A DNA stretch of 64,000 nt from Pseudoalteromonas aurantia 208 (GCF_014858725.1 NZ_AQGV01000012.1:1984001-2048000), one strand, 5' to 3'; counted from the first letter of the stretch, positions 44,972 through 55,082 are shown. Translations and numbers: made by a program. Notes: generated from the sequence alone by a model not told the origin.

Positions 44972-47257
44972 TTATTTAAGTACAAAAACATTACTGGTAT
45001 TATTGAGATCCAATACACCAATACAGTTATTACTTTCATCTGCAACCATCATGCGATCACCCGCAGACCAAAATGTTTCTGTATAGATTTCACCTTGCGC
45101 TAGTGTTGCATAGGTCGTTGTCAATAACGGCTCTCCAGTGTTGTTGTTGATCCAATATAGTTTAACTGCTGAAGTCATGGTGTTCACAACTTGTAAGTCA
45201 GGTGCTGCGTCTGACGTTCTTGAATAAGGTACTGCTAAATCGCAGCTCCCCATCTCGGCTGTTGCATCTGGGATCACCGGTGGAGGCGCAACATCTAAAG
45301 CATTTTTAACCATCTCTTGTGTTACTTCAAATGCATTGTTCTGTTCATTCAATAATGCAACACCTAAACAGTTGTCGGCACCATCGGTAAGCATGATCCT
45401 ATGGCCCACATCCCAATCATCCGCGGTATAACTTTCGCCTTTAGCTAAAGTGGCATAAGAGTCACCCGACTTTTCACCTGTTTTTCTATTTAACCAATAT
45501 ACTTTCACCAACTTTTCAGTTGGGTTGGTGATCGTTAAATCTTGCGCTGTTTTATCAGAATCATAGTAGGTTTCTGCTAAGCTACAGGTACCAATAGTCC
45601 CTTTTTCTGGCCAATGTGGTAAGTAAGGTTCTGTGGCTGAAACAAGTGGGATTGGCTCTGGAGTCGTAACACTACACTCATCACCTGCACATGCTGTGAA
45701 ATTAAGGTCGATAATATCTGACCCTATAAAGTCTGAAGAAATTGCAATGTAATACTTGCCTGACTCAGGCGTAGCCAGTACACACTTTTCCTCATTTGTG
45801 TTGTCTGTAACTGACTTACAAGTAAATTCAGTATCGATAGAAGGATGAACTTCAACGCCTTTCTTAACCCAAAAATCAACATTCCCCGAGCCGCCTGAGG
45901 TAGCAAATGTTACAGAAGGTAAGCCAGCTGGTACATCCACAGAAAATAACCAACCACCACGACCATTAATCTGTTGGTAATCGCCAAGTGCAACAACTTC
46001 GACACTTGCTTTATATTGCTCGGTCAGTGTCATCTTTAACCAGTTTTCGAACGCTGGTTGATTGTCAGCAGCAATACTTGCCATTAGGGTGTCAAACTCT
46101 TCCCACTGCCCAGCACGCATATGAACAAGCATTTGAGACACAAGGTCAGAACGTTGCTCAATTAAAAAAGCAACCGCAAGCTGTCCCCATGAATATATAT
46201 TTGCATCACCAGCGAAGATTTCAGCTAACGTATAAGACTCTTCACTATTCGCAGTTGAGACACGTGAATAGTACCTATTATAGAAAGTACTTAAATATTC
46301 AGCGAGACCTTCACTCCACCAACCTAAACTGCCTTTATAGCCGCCTTCTTTGTTGTATCGCCCATCTAATGCATGAATATATTCGTGCGCAAATGATCGA
46401 AGTACCGACCGTCCGCCACTCCACTCAAGAGCATCAAAAGTCCAAATATCAGAACTATGCCACCACTGTGATGGAGATGTCTCAAAATAAATGCCACTGG
46501 TATTACTGGTGTTTCTCAAATGCTCAGCCCAAGCAGCATGATTTGATAAGCTTTCGAAAATATGAATATTGGTAATTTCATTCAAGTCATTTGCAACGGC
46601 CTGTTGGAATTCAGGAGTAATTCCTGAATGTAACACTTCATCAAACACCCTTTTGGTGCGTTTAACAATATCACATGCATCATGGAGTTCCGCTTCAGAC
46701 ATTGACTGTGCGCGGATCCGTACAGGTTCATCACACATTACATTGCCGCTGAACAGCTCTGTCGTCGCAAACATTGACGCCTCAACGGCGTCCCCCCCCT
46801 CGTAAGCATCAATAAATATGTGGTACCGGCCTGCTTTAGGCTTATCGATAATACATGCTTCATTGCTGTTCGTGCCTTTGTAAGATACGCAGTCAAATGT
46901 TCCTTCAGCACCCGCGCTTGCTTCTTCCTCGTATTTAACATAAAGATCGGGGTCACCGAGATCTTTATTCGCTGTACCGGTGAATAAACTCACTACTAAC
47001 GTTTCACTATCTTCAGGCACGTCTACATAATACGATCGACCTTGTCCTTCTGTAGTACTAATATTTAGTTTCACCACATCCAGTTTCAGGGCAGGCTCAT
47101 TCGCGCTAGAGAAATCAACTTCTGCTGTAGTTGGAGGATCTACTACGGGTGTTTCTGCTACTGGAGCTATCACTGTTTCAGTTGATGAACTACTCCCACC
47201 ACAGCCGGATAATGCAAGCAGCACTGCGCTTGATAAGGTCAATGTTCTAAAAAGCAT
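44972..47257 (-). CDS. M9-type collagenase-like metalloprotease lipoprotein with two VHL-beta-like repeats
   Basis: A 761-residue predicted extracellular or outer-membrane protease. Lipobox LSGC (Cys19), Ser/Thr/Pro linker, a PPC-type beta domain (about 60-165), a peptidase M9 catalytic region (about 180-415) with zinc motif HEYIH (H291, E292, H295) and downstream Glu in GWWSEGLAEY (about E316), a second PPC domain (about 420-525), then two similar repeats of about 90 residues (555-645 and 669-760). Each repeat contains a Cys near its start, VYWLN/LYWIN, YATLA-GE-YT, and a D-x-NC-GV ending. The repeats resemble the von Hippel-Lindau beta domain. It is shorter than Vibrio collagenase and lacks a PKD domain. 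Confidence 0.9.
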   Translation of the reverse strand: MLFRTLTLSSAVLLALSGCGGSSSSTETVIAPVAETPVVDPPTTAEVDFSSANEPALKLDVVKLNISTTEGQGRSYYVDVPEDSETLVVSLFTGTANKDLGDPDLYVKYEEEASAGAEGTFDCVSYKGTNSNEACIIDKPKAGRYHIFIDAYEGGDAVEASMFATTELFSGNVMCDEPVRIRAQSMSEAELHDACDIVKRTKRVFDEVLHSGITPEFQQAVANDLNEITNIHIFESLSNHAAWAEHLRNTSNTSGIYFETSPSQWWHSSDIWTFDALEWSGGRSVLRSFAHEYIHALDGRYNKEGGYKGSLGWWSEGLAEYLSTFYNRYYSRVSTANSEESYTLAEIFAGDANIYSWGQLAVAFLIEQRSDLVSQMLVHMRAGQWEEFDTLMASIAADNQPAFENWLKMTLTEQYKASVEVVALGDYQQINGRGGWLFSVDVPAGLPSVTFATSGGSGNVDFWVKKGVEVHPSIDTEFTCKSVTDNTNEEKCVLATPESGKYYIAISSDFIGSDIIDLNFTACAGDECSVTTPEPIPLVSATEPYLPHWPEKGTIGTCSLAETYYDSDKTAQDLTITNPTEKLVKVYWLNRKTGEKSGDSYATLAKGESYTADDWDVGHRIMLTDGADNCLGVALLNEQNNAFEVTQEMVKNALDVAPPPVIPDATAEMGSCDLAVPYSRTSDAAPDLQVVNTMTSAVKLYWINNNTGEPLLTTTYATLAQGEIYTETFWSAGDRMMVADESNNCIGVLDLNNTSNVFVLK

Positions 47258-47870
47258 TTGGTTTTCCTTCTAATTGTTATTTTAATACTCAATATCTTCG
47301 ATAGCTCAGAGGGGCTGATGTTTCGGTCTAAGAGAGGCTAAGTCGTCACTTGATATTAAAAGCCTAGGGGGACTCGGTAAAAATCAAGTAACAACACCTA
47401 ACCTCTCTAGCATGAACACTTTAAACTGAGCGTGTTTTATATTTATGCTTTATTTGATTACACACATCATTTACTTCCATTAATTGCTATTAAATACAAT
47501 GCATTACATAAAATTCAAACGCTGTAATACAGGCGTAAATTAACAAATATAAGCCCAGTATTTTTAATAAACACGATGTCAATTATTCTGGGCCATGCAG
47601 ATGTTCCCTAGCCAAAGCCGTGACTCGTTTTAAACACAACGTTCGTATTTGTAACACAAACAAAGGTATAATGTAAATTGTATACAATATAATTTAAGTT
47701 CAAGGTGTAAAATCCCCTTGAGCATGAGGCCTGCAAATAGGAATTCTGATAACCACCTTTACAGCCCTACCTCATACCTTAAGATCATCGATACATATAT
47801 ATAGCTTTTGCAAGTTTGATTCTCATCCCAGACATCTCTAAAATGGAGTTGAATTTAAACGAGAGTCAAT
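47258..47870. other. Long intergenic region upstream of the peptidase and the small secreted gene
   Basis: 613 AT-rich bases between divergent genes. Holds a 12-bp palindrome at 47677-47688, a small hairpin TCAAGG/CCTTGA at 47700-47721, and presumably two promoters. No additional gene was found. Confidence 0.5.
47677..47688. promoter_or_regulatory. Palindrome ATTGTATACAAT, candidate operator
   Basis: A perfect 12-bp palindrome, just after a -10-like TATAAT (about 47668-47673). The TTGTATACAA core is typical of operators of GntR-family repressors. The regulator is unknown. It is nearly 200 bases from the small gene start and 420 from the peptidase. Confidence 0.4.
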
Positions 47871-48215
47871 ATGAATAAAATAAGCAACATATGTGCTATC
47901 ACGGCCCTGCTCAGTGTATCTGGTTTCGCAAGTGCAGAACCGACATGGCATACATCTACAATCAACAAAGTTTACCCTCAGTCTAATGGAGATGTTGTAC
48001 TTACTTTCACACAAGATCATGCTAAATGCACAAATGGTTCTATACCCAAATACTAGTATTTATCTGCCAACAAAAATGGCGTAACAGCTGCTGGCTTACA
48101 GAATATTTACAGTGCGGCCTTGACTGCTGCCACAGCAAATAAAGAAGTGACGATTAACTTTGACTCGAGTACATCGGATTGCAATATCAATCGACTACTC
48201 GTCGTTTTTAGATAA
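47871..48215 (+). pseudogene. Small secreted protein gene interrupted by one in-frame amber codon
   Basis: A 115-codon frame starts MNKISNICAITALLSVSGFASAEPT, a good signal peptide, and continues through NKVYPQSNGDVVLTFTQDHAKC. Codon 62 is TAG (48054-48056), between two Tyr codons. The same frame then runs on with YLSANKNGVTAAGLQNIYSA and ends VTINFDSSTSDCNINRLLVVF-Arg-TAA at 48215. The two halves read as one protein with one Cys each side (possible disulfide). One base change from TAT or TAC explains the stop. A terminator follows at once. Either a recent pseudogene, a read-through gene or a sequencing error. Confidence 0.75.
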
Positions 48216-48220
48216 AAATA

Positions 48221-48247
48221 AGGAGCTAAACATTAGCTCCTCTTTCC
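48221..48247 (+). terminator. Terminator after the interrupted secreted gene
   Basis: AGGAGCTA and TAGCTCCT form a perfect 8-bp stem with a 5-base loop, followed by CTTTCCT, six bases after the TAA. Its presence suggests the transcription unit is intact. Confidence 0.75.
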
Positions 48248-48288
48248 TATTGAAGTAAAATATCCTCCCAATACCACCCGCTGAGTTA

Positions 48289-49287
48289 CTAAAGTGATTT
48301 TAACTTTTTTATTCTTTTCGTTAGCTGTTTTTTCAACTCGCCGTCTACAACATAATTCGCTAAGTCCTGATACAAACGCTTCGCTTTGAGTTTTAGACCT
48401 TTTGCCTCTAAAATATTTGCTAGCCTAAATTTCGTCCATTCCTTTGTTGGCATTTTATTAGAAATTACCGCTTCATTTAGATACTGTTTCAATGCTTTTT
48501 CTCCCTCATCTAAATCGCGTTCACTGAGTACACTTGTTCGACCAATTTGAAATAATGCTCTGTATTTCGCTCTAGATTGTTCGGGTGTGTTAGTATCTAA
48601 TTCTGTCGCCTTGCGAAAGCATACTAACGCGTCTGCATAACGTCCTTGGGTTTGATGGTATATTCCCAGTTGATAATGAAACTGTGGTTCATCACCAAAA
48701 TCTCGCATACCTAATTTTGATATTTGACTGAGCTTTTCTTCATCTCCCATTTTACCATACACCTGAATTAATGCTGTTGCTCCCAACAAAGGACTCACTT
48801 TTTTCAGTGCGTGGGCATGTTTTAACCCTACCTTTAAGTCTCCTCCTAATATGGTCGGCACATGCATATGATATTGGATCAACGACTCTCGATATTCTAC
48901 ATTATTAGGAGAAAACTCTACCGCCAGTGTTAATCCTTGTTTAACCTTTTCAAGGTAACCCATTATACTGAAAACACTCGCGGCGTCCGCTTGCTTAGCA
49001 GCAATATCGGCAAACACAAAATGAGCATGTGCGTTTTTGTCATCTAATTGTATCGCTTTTATAATATAATTTTCAGCATCATCAAGTTGATTGCGTTCGA
49101 AGGCAATACGCGCTAAATAAGTGAACTTAATAGAACTGAGCTCGTCATTCTGTAACAACAATTTTTGAGCTCGTGAAAGCTCATTACTTTCAAAAGCCTC
49201 AATTGCATTTTCTACACTCGCATCAGCCCCCCCGCTCAAAACACTACATAAACACATAAACAATACGATTACTTTTTGAATATTCAT
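48289..49287 (-). CDS. Periplasmic TPR-repeat protein
   Basis: A 332-residue protein with a signal peptide (MNIQKVIVLFMCLCSVLSGGADA) and at least five tetratricopeptide-like repeats, such as LDDAENYIIKAIQLDDKNAHAHFVFADIAAKQ and YHQTQGRYADALVCFRKATELD. A basic tail (TKRIKKLKSL) closes it. TPR proteins mediate protein-protein contacts and the partner here is unknown. It ends close to the interrupted secreted gene on the opposite strand (convergent) and lies downstream of a small membrane protein on the same strand (37-base gap), with which it is probably cotranscribed. Confidence 0.82.
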   Translation of the reverse strand: MNIQKVIVLFMCLCSVLSGGADASVENAIEAFESNELSRAQKLLLQNDELSSIKFTYLARIAFERNQLDDAENYIIKAIQLDDKNAHAHFVFADIAAKQADAASVFSIMGYLEKVKQGLTLAVEFSPNNVEYRESLIQYHMHVPTILGGDLKVGLKHAHALKKVSPLLGATALIQVYGKMGDEEKLSQISKLGMRDFGDEPQFHYQLGIYHQTQGRYADALVCFRKATELDTNTPEQSRAKYRALFQIGRTSVLSERDLDEGEKALKQYLNEAVISNKMPTKEWTKFRLANILEAKGLKLKAKRLYQDLANYVVDGELKKQLTKRIKKLKSL

Positions 49288-49324
49288 TTTTAAACCTCTA
49301 TGACGGATCGTTATTATTCAGAAA

Positions 49325-49756
49325 TCATTCTGCTTTGCATGTTTTCGGCCAATGCCATGCATATAGTACAATTGCAACCGATATAGCCACTTCAACTGCT
49401 GTTAAGAATAAGTAAAACCACCAGGTTTCAGTCAAGTTTGTTGCAACCAGCATGAGTATAAATAACATAGAAACGATGATATTTACCCAGCGATTTATGG
49501 TTGGTTTAAGTACCAATGTAAAAAACACCATCACACTTGGAACTACCATAAGTACTGCCACAGCAAGAAATTGGAGTTGAATTTCAATACTGCTATTTAC
49601 CTCCATTGCTTTAGCCATAATTCCTGGCACATATATCTGTATATAATCACCATATACATAGCAAAACATGACCGCTATCCAAAGTGCTGAAATCTTCAAC
49701 TTTACATTTATTTTAAAATCTTCAAATTTTGACTCTGTGCTTTTCATTACACTCAT
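49325..49756 (-). CDS. Four-helix inner-membrane protein, DUF6326-like
   Basis: A 143-residue protein with four hydrophobic segments (about 22-45, 57-80, 88-106 and 110-135). The opening KLKISALWIAVMFCYVYGDYIQIYVPGIM resembles the DUF6326 family, whose function is unknown. The start at 49756 has GGAG 6-9 bases upstream. It probably forms a transcription unit with the downstream TPR gene. No catalytic motif or transport signature is visible. Confidence 0.75.
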   Translation of the reverse strand: MSVMKSTESKFEDFKINVKLKISALWIAVMFCYVYGDYIQIYVPGIMAKAMEVNSSIEIQLQFLAVAVLMVVPSVMVFFTLVLKPTINRWVNIIVSMLFILMLVATNLTETWWFYLFLTAVEVAISVAIVLYAWHWPKTCKAE

Positions 49757-50050
49757 TGGTCACTCCATTTTATCGTTAAAAAACACGCTTTATGAGTAAA
49801 GGTAAAGCGGTTCCTATATTTACACTTAACAACCGCATTACTGAATTACTTTTTCTTTGCCTCAAAGTTGGTATCTACACCTTCACTCATGACTTTCGAA
49901 AAGCATATATTTTGCCGACGCGTATGTCGTCCAAGACTACAAGGTAAGACACATTTAAACTTAAAAGCATATAAAACAAAAACTTAAAGACCACGTAAAC
50001 GTGATACTAAATAACTTCGGGTCGAGACAGTGCAGTACTGAATTGAAGAG

Positions 50051-50905
50051 TTAGGTTAGATTGAAACGATGTGTGCTATCCATGGTGACTGATAAATCAC
50101 TTTGCTCTGGTAACGAAGCCATTCCCCACCTAGTAAGCCTTTCAAAATACTGTATAAATTGAGAAACCTCTTGCTCAGTCATGCCTTTTCCAGATTTACA
50201 TTTTAATTGCTGTTCTTGTTGCTGCCGCCACTGGTAAACACGCTCAAACGTTTGAACATTCAAGTACACTAATTTATCAATTAAAGAAAACAAGGTCTGA
50301 TAGTCCGCCGCTAAACATTGATTTACGTAACGCCGATACCTACCCTGCGTATCTTGCTGCGCCTCTAATGTATTACAAGGGTGACATAACCGTTCCAAGG
50401 GCTCTGATTTTAATCCCACACACCAACCTTCAAAGATCAGAATATCTGGCGGCACTTCTATCGTTTGCCAATACTTCGGAAGAAATGGTCTATCTTGTGA
50501 TTTATCGAACCTTGGTAAAGTAAATGCCTTTTGAGCTTTAAATAACCGAACAGTTTCGATGGCAAGTTTTATTGCATGGGTACCCGGCACTCCTCTCGTT
50601 GCCAGCAGCGGGTGATGTTGCTTAGCAAGTATGCTTCGCTCTTCAGGAGATAAATAAAAATCATCCAAAGAGACAACTGCAATACTTAATCCTTGTGCCT
50701 CTAATGAGCGAGCTAAATAGTGTGCCAAAGTTGATTTTCCACTGCCTTGTGCGCCATTAATACCAAGACAAAACGGTAAACGGTTAGATTGGACTTGCGC
50801 ATGAGTATACGTCGCGTTGAACCATGACAGTATCGGCTCAGCATCTTGGATATAATGTGCTGGCAACCCCTGCTTTTTCAAAAATGCGTACTGCCACTTT
50901 TTCAT
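50051..50905 (-). CDS. P-loop kinase, D-glycerate 3-kinase-like
   Basis: A 284-residue cytosolic P-loop protein similar to E. coli YggC, yeast Tda10 and plant D-glycerate 3-kinase. Walker A is GINGAQGSGKSTLA; VVSLDDFYLSPEERSILAKQ supplies the Asp-rich substrate loop; HPLLATRGVPGTHAIKLA is the family hallmark; ILIFEGWCVG is Walker B-like; a C-terminal helical part (VYQWRQQQEQQLKCKSGKGMTEQEV) closes it. The substrate (glycerate or another small hydroxy acid) is inferred from the family. No glycerate-pathway gene is adjacent. Single gene with 295 bases of upstream DNA. Confidence 0.87.
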   Translation of the reverse strand: MKKWQYAFLKKQGLPAHYIQDAEPILSWFNATYTHAQVQSNRLPFCLGINGAQGSGKSTLAHYLARSLEAQGLSIAVVSLDDFYLSPEERSILAKQHHPLLATRGVPGTHAIKLAIETVRLFKAQKAFTLPRFDKSQDRPFLPKYWQTIEVPPDILIFEGWCVGLKSEPLERLCHPCNTLEAQQDTQGRYRRYVNQCLAADYQTLFSLIDKLVYLNVQTFERVYQWRQQQEQQLKCKSGKGMTEQEVSQFIQYFERLTRWGMASLPEQSDLSVTMDSTHRFNLT

Positions 50906-51200
50906 AGTTAACCCATTCTGGTAATCATTTACAGTACCTTGAGTTTACCAACATAATTAATATATGCAGCCCCACACAAATCCCCCCCTCCAATGACTTA
51001 CATATACATGACAACATACGTCACAAAAAACCATCGATTAAATTGATTGTAATAAGCTATTTATATCATTTATAAGATATCAATAGACTCTCTATACTGC
51101 ATTGTGTGGACAGCCCATAGGTTACTTAATTTTGTCATGGCAGCCACTGAACATAGACCGTTAGGTCTAGTTAATACTTGATCACTATTGCGGAGGCATT

Positions 51201-52661
51201 ATGAAAACGACTCTTACTACAGCGGCTGGCGCCCCTATTTCAGACGACAACAACAGTATTTCTGCAGGTGAGCAAGGTGCGCTTACTTTTGATAATTTCA
51301 GGCTTTTTGAAAAGCTAGCACACTTTAACCGTGAAAGACTGCCTGAAAGAGTGGTGCACGCAAGAGGCACTGGGGCATATGGGACATTTACTTTAAACAC
51401 ATCGTTGAAACACTATAGTATCGCAAGCTTCTTACAAAAAGCAGAGCAAAAAACTGACGTATTCGTCCGTTTCTCAACTGTCGGGGGCGGCCAAGATTCA
51501 AGTGATTATGCACGAGACCCTCGTGGGTTTGCAGTGAAATTTTATACCGAACAGGGCAATTTTGACCTGGTAGGTAACAATACACCGGTGTTCTTTATTA
51601 ATGATCCGATAAAGTTTCCAGACTTTGTCCATTCTCAAAAGAAAAACCCTAAAACTAACTTACCCGATCCGGCTGCTATGTTTGAGTTCTGGGCAAATCA
51701 TCCCCAATCATTACATCAAATGACCATCTTAATGTCAGACCGAGGCATTCCATTAAGCTACCGACATATGCACGGCTTTGGTTCACACACCTTAAGCTTT
51801 TGGAATCAAGATGGTGAACGGTTTTGGGTAAAATGGCACTTAAAAACCCAACAAGGTATCGAAACGGTATCTAGTGATGATGCACATAAATACCCATCAT
51901 TTGGCGCACAGCAAGACTTAGTGGCTGCCATTGAGCAAGGTAATTTTCCCAGTTGGAAAGTCAAGTTACAGGTTATCACGGAAGCACAAGCAAAGGAGCT
52001 GAGTGTCAATCCGTTTGATTTAACCAAAGTCTGGCCTCACAATGAAGTGCCACTGCTTGATGTTGGTACACTTGAACTCAATCGCAATGTTGATAATTAC
52101 TTTGCTGAAACTGAGCAAGCGACATTTGCTCCAAGTAATTTGGTGCCTGGTATCGGTGCATCACCAGATAAAATGCTACAAGCAAGGTTAATTGCATACC
52201 AAGATGCGCATCGATACCGTGTTGGTGTAAACGCAAATCAAATTCCTGTTAATGCGCCAAAGTGTCCTGTCCATAATTACCAACGTGACGGTGCGTTCGC
52301 AGGGGCCTGCCCATTTTCTGATCCCACAAACAGCGGTAATAACAACGTCAACTTCTACCCCAACGACAGAATTGATGCTGGTGCCCCGAGCCCTGATCCG
52401 GCAGTCGCAGAACCACCAATGCCATTGGCACAGAATGCATGGGTCAAACCACATGACCAAGATCACGAAGATTACTATACGCAGGCGGGTGATTTATTTC
52501 GCTTAATGAGCCCCGTACAGCAACGAGAGCTAGCGGACAACATTGCGGGAGGGTTAAACTTGGCTAATGAAGATATTCAGCAACGAATGCTTACACAGTT
52601 TGCCAAAGCTGATGAACAATATATGCTTGCCGTTAAGACCGCTTTAGCAGCTCAGGATTAG
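51201..52661 (+). CDS. Monofunctional heme catalase
   Basis: Breaks hydrogen peroxide down to water and oxygen. A 486-residue small-subunit (clade 3-like) catalase with the distal His in RVVHARGTGAYGTF, the distal Asn in FFINDPIKFPDF, heme-binding RFSTVGGGQDSSDYARDPRG, and the proximal Tyr in RLIAYQDAHRYR. GGAGG is 5 bases before the ATG. No signal peptide is present, so it is cytosolic. Control by OxyR is expected of the family, but I did not find a well-matched site upstream. The gene is solitary, with a strong hairpin after it. Confidence 0.96.
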   Translation: MKTTLTTAAGAPISDDNNSISAGEQGALTFDNFRLFEKLAHFNRERLPERVVHARGTGAYGTFTLNTSLKHYSIASFLQKAEQKTDVFVRFSTVGGGQDSSDYARDPRGFAVKFYTEQGNFDLVGNNTPVFFINDPIKFPDFVHSQKKNPKTNLPDPAAMFEFWANHPQSLHQMTILMSDRGIPLSYRHMHGFGSHTLSFWNQDGERFWVKWHLKTQQGIETVSSDDAHKYPSFGAQQDLVAAIEQGNFPSWKVKLQVITEAQAKELSVNPFDLTKVWPHNEVPLLDVGTLELNRNVDNYFAETEQATFAPSNLVPGIGASPDKMLQARLIAYQDAHRYRVGVNANQIPVNAPKCPVHNYQRDGAFAGACPFSDPTNSGNNNVNFYPNDRIDAGAPSPDPAVAEPPMPLAQNAWVKPHDQDHEDYYTQAGDLFRLMSPVQQRELADNIAGGLNLANEDIQQRMLTQFAKADEQYMLAVKTALAAQD

Positions 52662-52701
52662 TTTCTAATTGTAACCAAAGTGGCTTTCGCCAGCTTTTAT
52701 T

Positions 52702-52736
52702 TGCGACAAAACCGACATAATGTCGGCTTTGTCGCA
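52702..52736. terminator. Long hairpin shared by convergent catalase and pdxJ
   Basis: A 16-bp stem with one mismatch, TGCGACAAAACCGACA/TGTCGGCTTTGTCGCA, loop TAA. It lies between genes ending at 52661 and 52754. Flanks are A/T-rich rather than pure T-runs. Confidence 0.75.
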
Positions 52737-52753
52737 GATAAATAAAAAATTGA

Positions 52754-53488
52754 TCACGCTTGTCGCGCTTCAATCATCAGACGTTTCATGTCTCTTATGG
52801 CTTTTTCTAGCCCATCAACCGAGGCCCTAGCAATGATGGCATGACCTATATTAAGTTCATATATTTCTGGCATTTGGGCTATCGGTTTAACATTATGATA
52901 GTGTAAACCATGTCCGGCATTGACAATAATACCTTGCTTATCTGCATATTGAACACCCTGACGAATTCGTTCTAGTTCAATTTGTTGCTCAGCATCTGTT
53001 TCTGCATCAGCGTACGCGCCTGTATGGATCTCTACATACGGCGCACCTGTTTGTTTCGCTGCATCAATTTGTGCATTATCCGCATCAATGAACAAAGACA
53101 CTTTAATACCAGCCTTTGCAAGCTGTCCTACTGCACTTGTGATTCTTTCGACGTTACTCACTACATCTAAACCACCTTCCGTTGTTAGCTCTTCCCGTTT
53201 TTCTGGTACTAAGCAGACATAAGCCGGCTTTACTTCCAATGCAATATCAATCATTTCATCAGTGACCGCGATTTCAAGATTCATACGAGTTTGGATGGTT
53301 TGCGCCATAACATAAACATCTCGGTCTTGAATATGACGACGGTCTTCACGCAAATGAATCGTGATCCCATCCGCACCAGCGTGCTCGGCAACAGAAGCCG
53401 CATGAGCTGGATCAGGGTAACGGGTACCACGCGCTTGGCGTAATGTCGCAATGTGGTCAACATTAACACCTAATAAAATATCTTTCAT
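52754..53488 (-). CDS. pdxJ: Pyridoxine 5'-phosphate synthase
   Basis: Condenses 1-deoxyxylulose 5-phosphate with 3-amino-2-oxopropyl phosphate to form pyridoxine 5'-phosphate in vitamin B6 synthesis. The 244-residue TIM barrel shows the hallmark N-terminus [56 protein letters not shown] and [11 protein letters not shown], covering phosphate and metal-free catalytic residues. It follows recO with a 4-base gap as the last gene of the rnc-era-recO-pdxJ cluster, an order shared with many gammaproteobacteria. Confidence 0.96.
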   Translation of the reverse strand: MKDILLGVNVDHIATLRQARGTRYPDPAHAASVAEHAGADGITIHLREDRRHIQDRDVYVMAQTIQTRMNLEIAVTDEMIDIALEVKPAYVCLVPEKREELTTEGGLDVVSNVERITSAVGQLAKAGIKVSLFIDADNAQIDAAKQTGAPYVEIHTGAYADAETDAEQQIELERIRQGVQYADKQGIIVNAGHGLHYHNVKPIAQMPEIYELNIGHAIIARASVDGLEKAIRDMKRLMIEARQA

Positions 53489-53492
53489 TGTT

Positions 53493-54182
53493 CTACCTTG
53501 ATATAAAAAGTTCTCGGCTTTTTAAGGCTTTATGTCCTAAAAGCGGTTTTAATAAATATCGGCTCAAGTGTTTTGCTGGCTGGCGTACTGCTTGCTTAGC
53601 AAAATCATGTTCCGCCATAGCCAATAGCACAGCACCTGAAAAACCCAGCTGAGGCTGCTCAGTGCGAACGAACCCAAGCTCGTCAACATATTGATACGAG
53701 TAATTCGCACTCACAGGTTCACCATGTGCATCATAATCAAATTCTAAACCAAACCCTAACATACTCAGCAATTGAAATTCATAACTTCGTAAAATAGGCT
53801 CAATATCATCACACTTAGCCAACAATGTTAAATGGGTTTGATACAATTCAAAAACTTGCTCTAATGGTTCATTGCACGGTATTGCACGATAGGTCAATTC
53901 ATTTAAATAAAAGCCACAATACAATAGTTTACCCGATAACTGCAAAGGTTCTGAGGCAAGTTCGAACTTATTAAGGTACTTTAGATCATATCGCCCGGCA
54001 TATTGACAAAGGAGTAACCCGAAGGGTTGTAGGTGGGCATTATGCTTCAATGATTGCTTACCCTTGATACGAGCAAGCATAGTGAGGTGACCAACGCCTT
54101 CAACAAGCATATTGAGCATCAATTGAGAGTCACTATAGGGACGTCGATGCAATAAATACGCTTGCCGAAAGTCGCTATGCAA
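53493..54182 (-). CDS. recO: DNA repair protein RecO
   Basis: Recombination mediator that anneals single strands and helps RecA load at gaps in the RecFOR pathway. A 229-residue protein with an N-terminal OB-fold ([44 protein letters not shown]) and a helical C-terminal domain. The zinc Cys set of some RecO proteins is absent, as in many gammaproteobacteria. It begins directly after the era stop and is followed by pdxJ. Confidence 0.93.
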   Translation of the reverse strand: MHSDFRQAYLLHRRPYSDSQLMLNMLVEGVGHLTMLARIKGKQSLKHNAHLQPFGLLLCQYAGRYDLKYLNKFELASEPLQLSGKLLYCGFYLNELTYRAIPCNEPLEQVFELYQTHLTLLAKCDDIEPILRSYEFQLLSMLGFGLEFDYDAHGEPVSANYSYQYVDELGFVRTEQPQLGFSGAVLLAMAEHDFAKQAVRQPAKHLSRYLLKPLLGHKALKSRELFISR

Positions 54183-55082
54183 TCATTCTTCTCCGTAACC
54201 TAAACTACGCAGAGCACGCTCATCATCAGCCCAGCCAGACTTCACTTTAACCCAAAGCTCTAAAAAGACTTTGTTATCAAGCATATCTTCCAGATCTTTG
54301 CGCGCTTCACGGCCAATAACTTTAAGCTTTTCGCCTTTGTTACCTATCACCATACGCTTTTGGGTTTCACGTTCAACTAAGATCAACGCATTAATTTGCC
54401 ACACGCCATTGTCTTGCCATTTAAACTGTTCAATTTCAACAGTCACTGAGTAAGGTAACTCATCTCCCATAAAGCGCATCAGCTTTTCACGCACAATTTC
54501 AGCTGACAAGAAACGCATTGAGCGGTCGGTTACATAATCCTCAGGAAAGTAAAACTCAGATTCAGGTAAACGCTTACGCACTTCTTCCTTTACCATATCA
54601 ATGTTTTTGCCTTGTTTCGCAGAAACAGGGATAATACCGGCGAAGTTCCCCTGCTCACTCAACCATTGCATATGCGGTAAAACAAGTTCATGATCTTTTA
54701 CTTGGTCAACTTTGTTCATTACCACTAAAACAGGCCGACCACTGCCCATGACTTTGGTTAAGACCATCTCATCATCAGCATTCCAAAGTGTACCTTCTAG
54801 AACAAAGATAATTAGCTCAACGTCACCGATAGAACTTGATGCTGCACGGTTCATTAAACGGTTTATAGCACGCTTCTCTTCAATATGAAGCCCTGGTGTA
54901 TCAACATAGACAGCTTGATAATTGTCTTCTGTGTGAATACCCATTATACGGTGGCGAGTAGTTTGTGGCTTACGTGATGTAATACTCACTTTTTGCTCAA
55001 CAATTTGATTCAAGAGTGTTGATTTGCCAACATTTGGGCGACCAACGATGGCTATCATGCCACAGTGCGTATTAGGCGTCAT
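54183..55082 (-). CDS. era: GTPase Era
   Basis: Essential GTPase that matures the 30S ribosomal subunit by binding the 3' end of 16S rRNA. A 299-residue protein with G1 [12 protein letters not shown], switch region [10 protein letters not shown]3 DTPGLH, G4 NKVD and G5 SAKQG, followed by a KH RNA-binding domain ([21 protein letters not shown]). The start overlaps the rnc stop by 11 bases, indicating coupling. Era and RNase III act in the same rRNA-processing pathway. Confidence 0.97.
   Translation of the reverse strand: MTPNTHCGMIAIVGRPNVGKSTLLNQIVEQKVSITSRKPQTTRHRIMGIHTEDNYQAVYVDTPGLHIEEKRAINRLMNRAASSSIGDVELIIFVLEGTLWNADDEMVLTKVMGSGRPVLVVMNKVDQVKDHELVLPHMQWLSEQGNFAGIIPVSAKQGKNIDMVKEEVRKRLPESEFYFPEDYVTDRSMRFLSAEIVREKLMRFMGDELPYSVTVEIEQFKWQDNGVWQINALILVERETQKRMVIGNKGEKLKVIGREARKDLEDMLDNKVFLELWVKVKSGWADDERALRSLGYGEE

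Noticed and set aside
45988..46575. A 195-codon open frame on the plus strand inside the peptidase region
   Set aside because: It is fully antisense to a clear M9 peptidase gene, has no ribosome-binding site and no recognisable protein features.
51040..51130. Possible OxyR site upstream of the catalase gene (ATAG and CTAT elements)
   Set aside because: The only close pair is ATAG-N5-CTAT, while OxyR needs N7 spacing over four elements; the rest does not fit.
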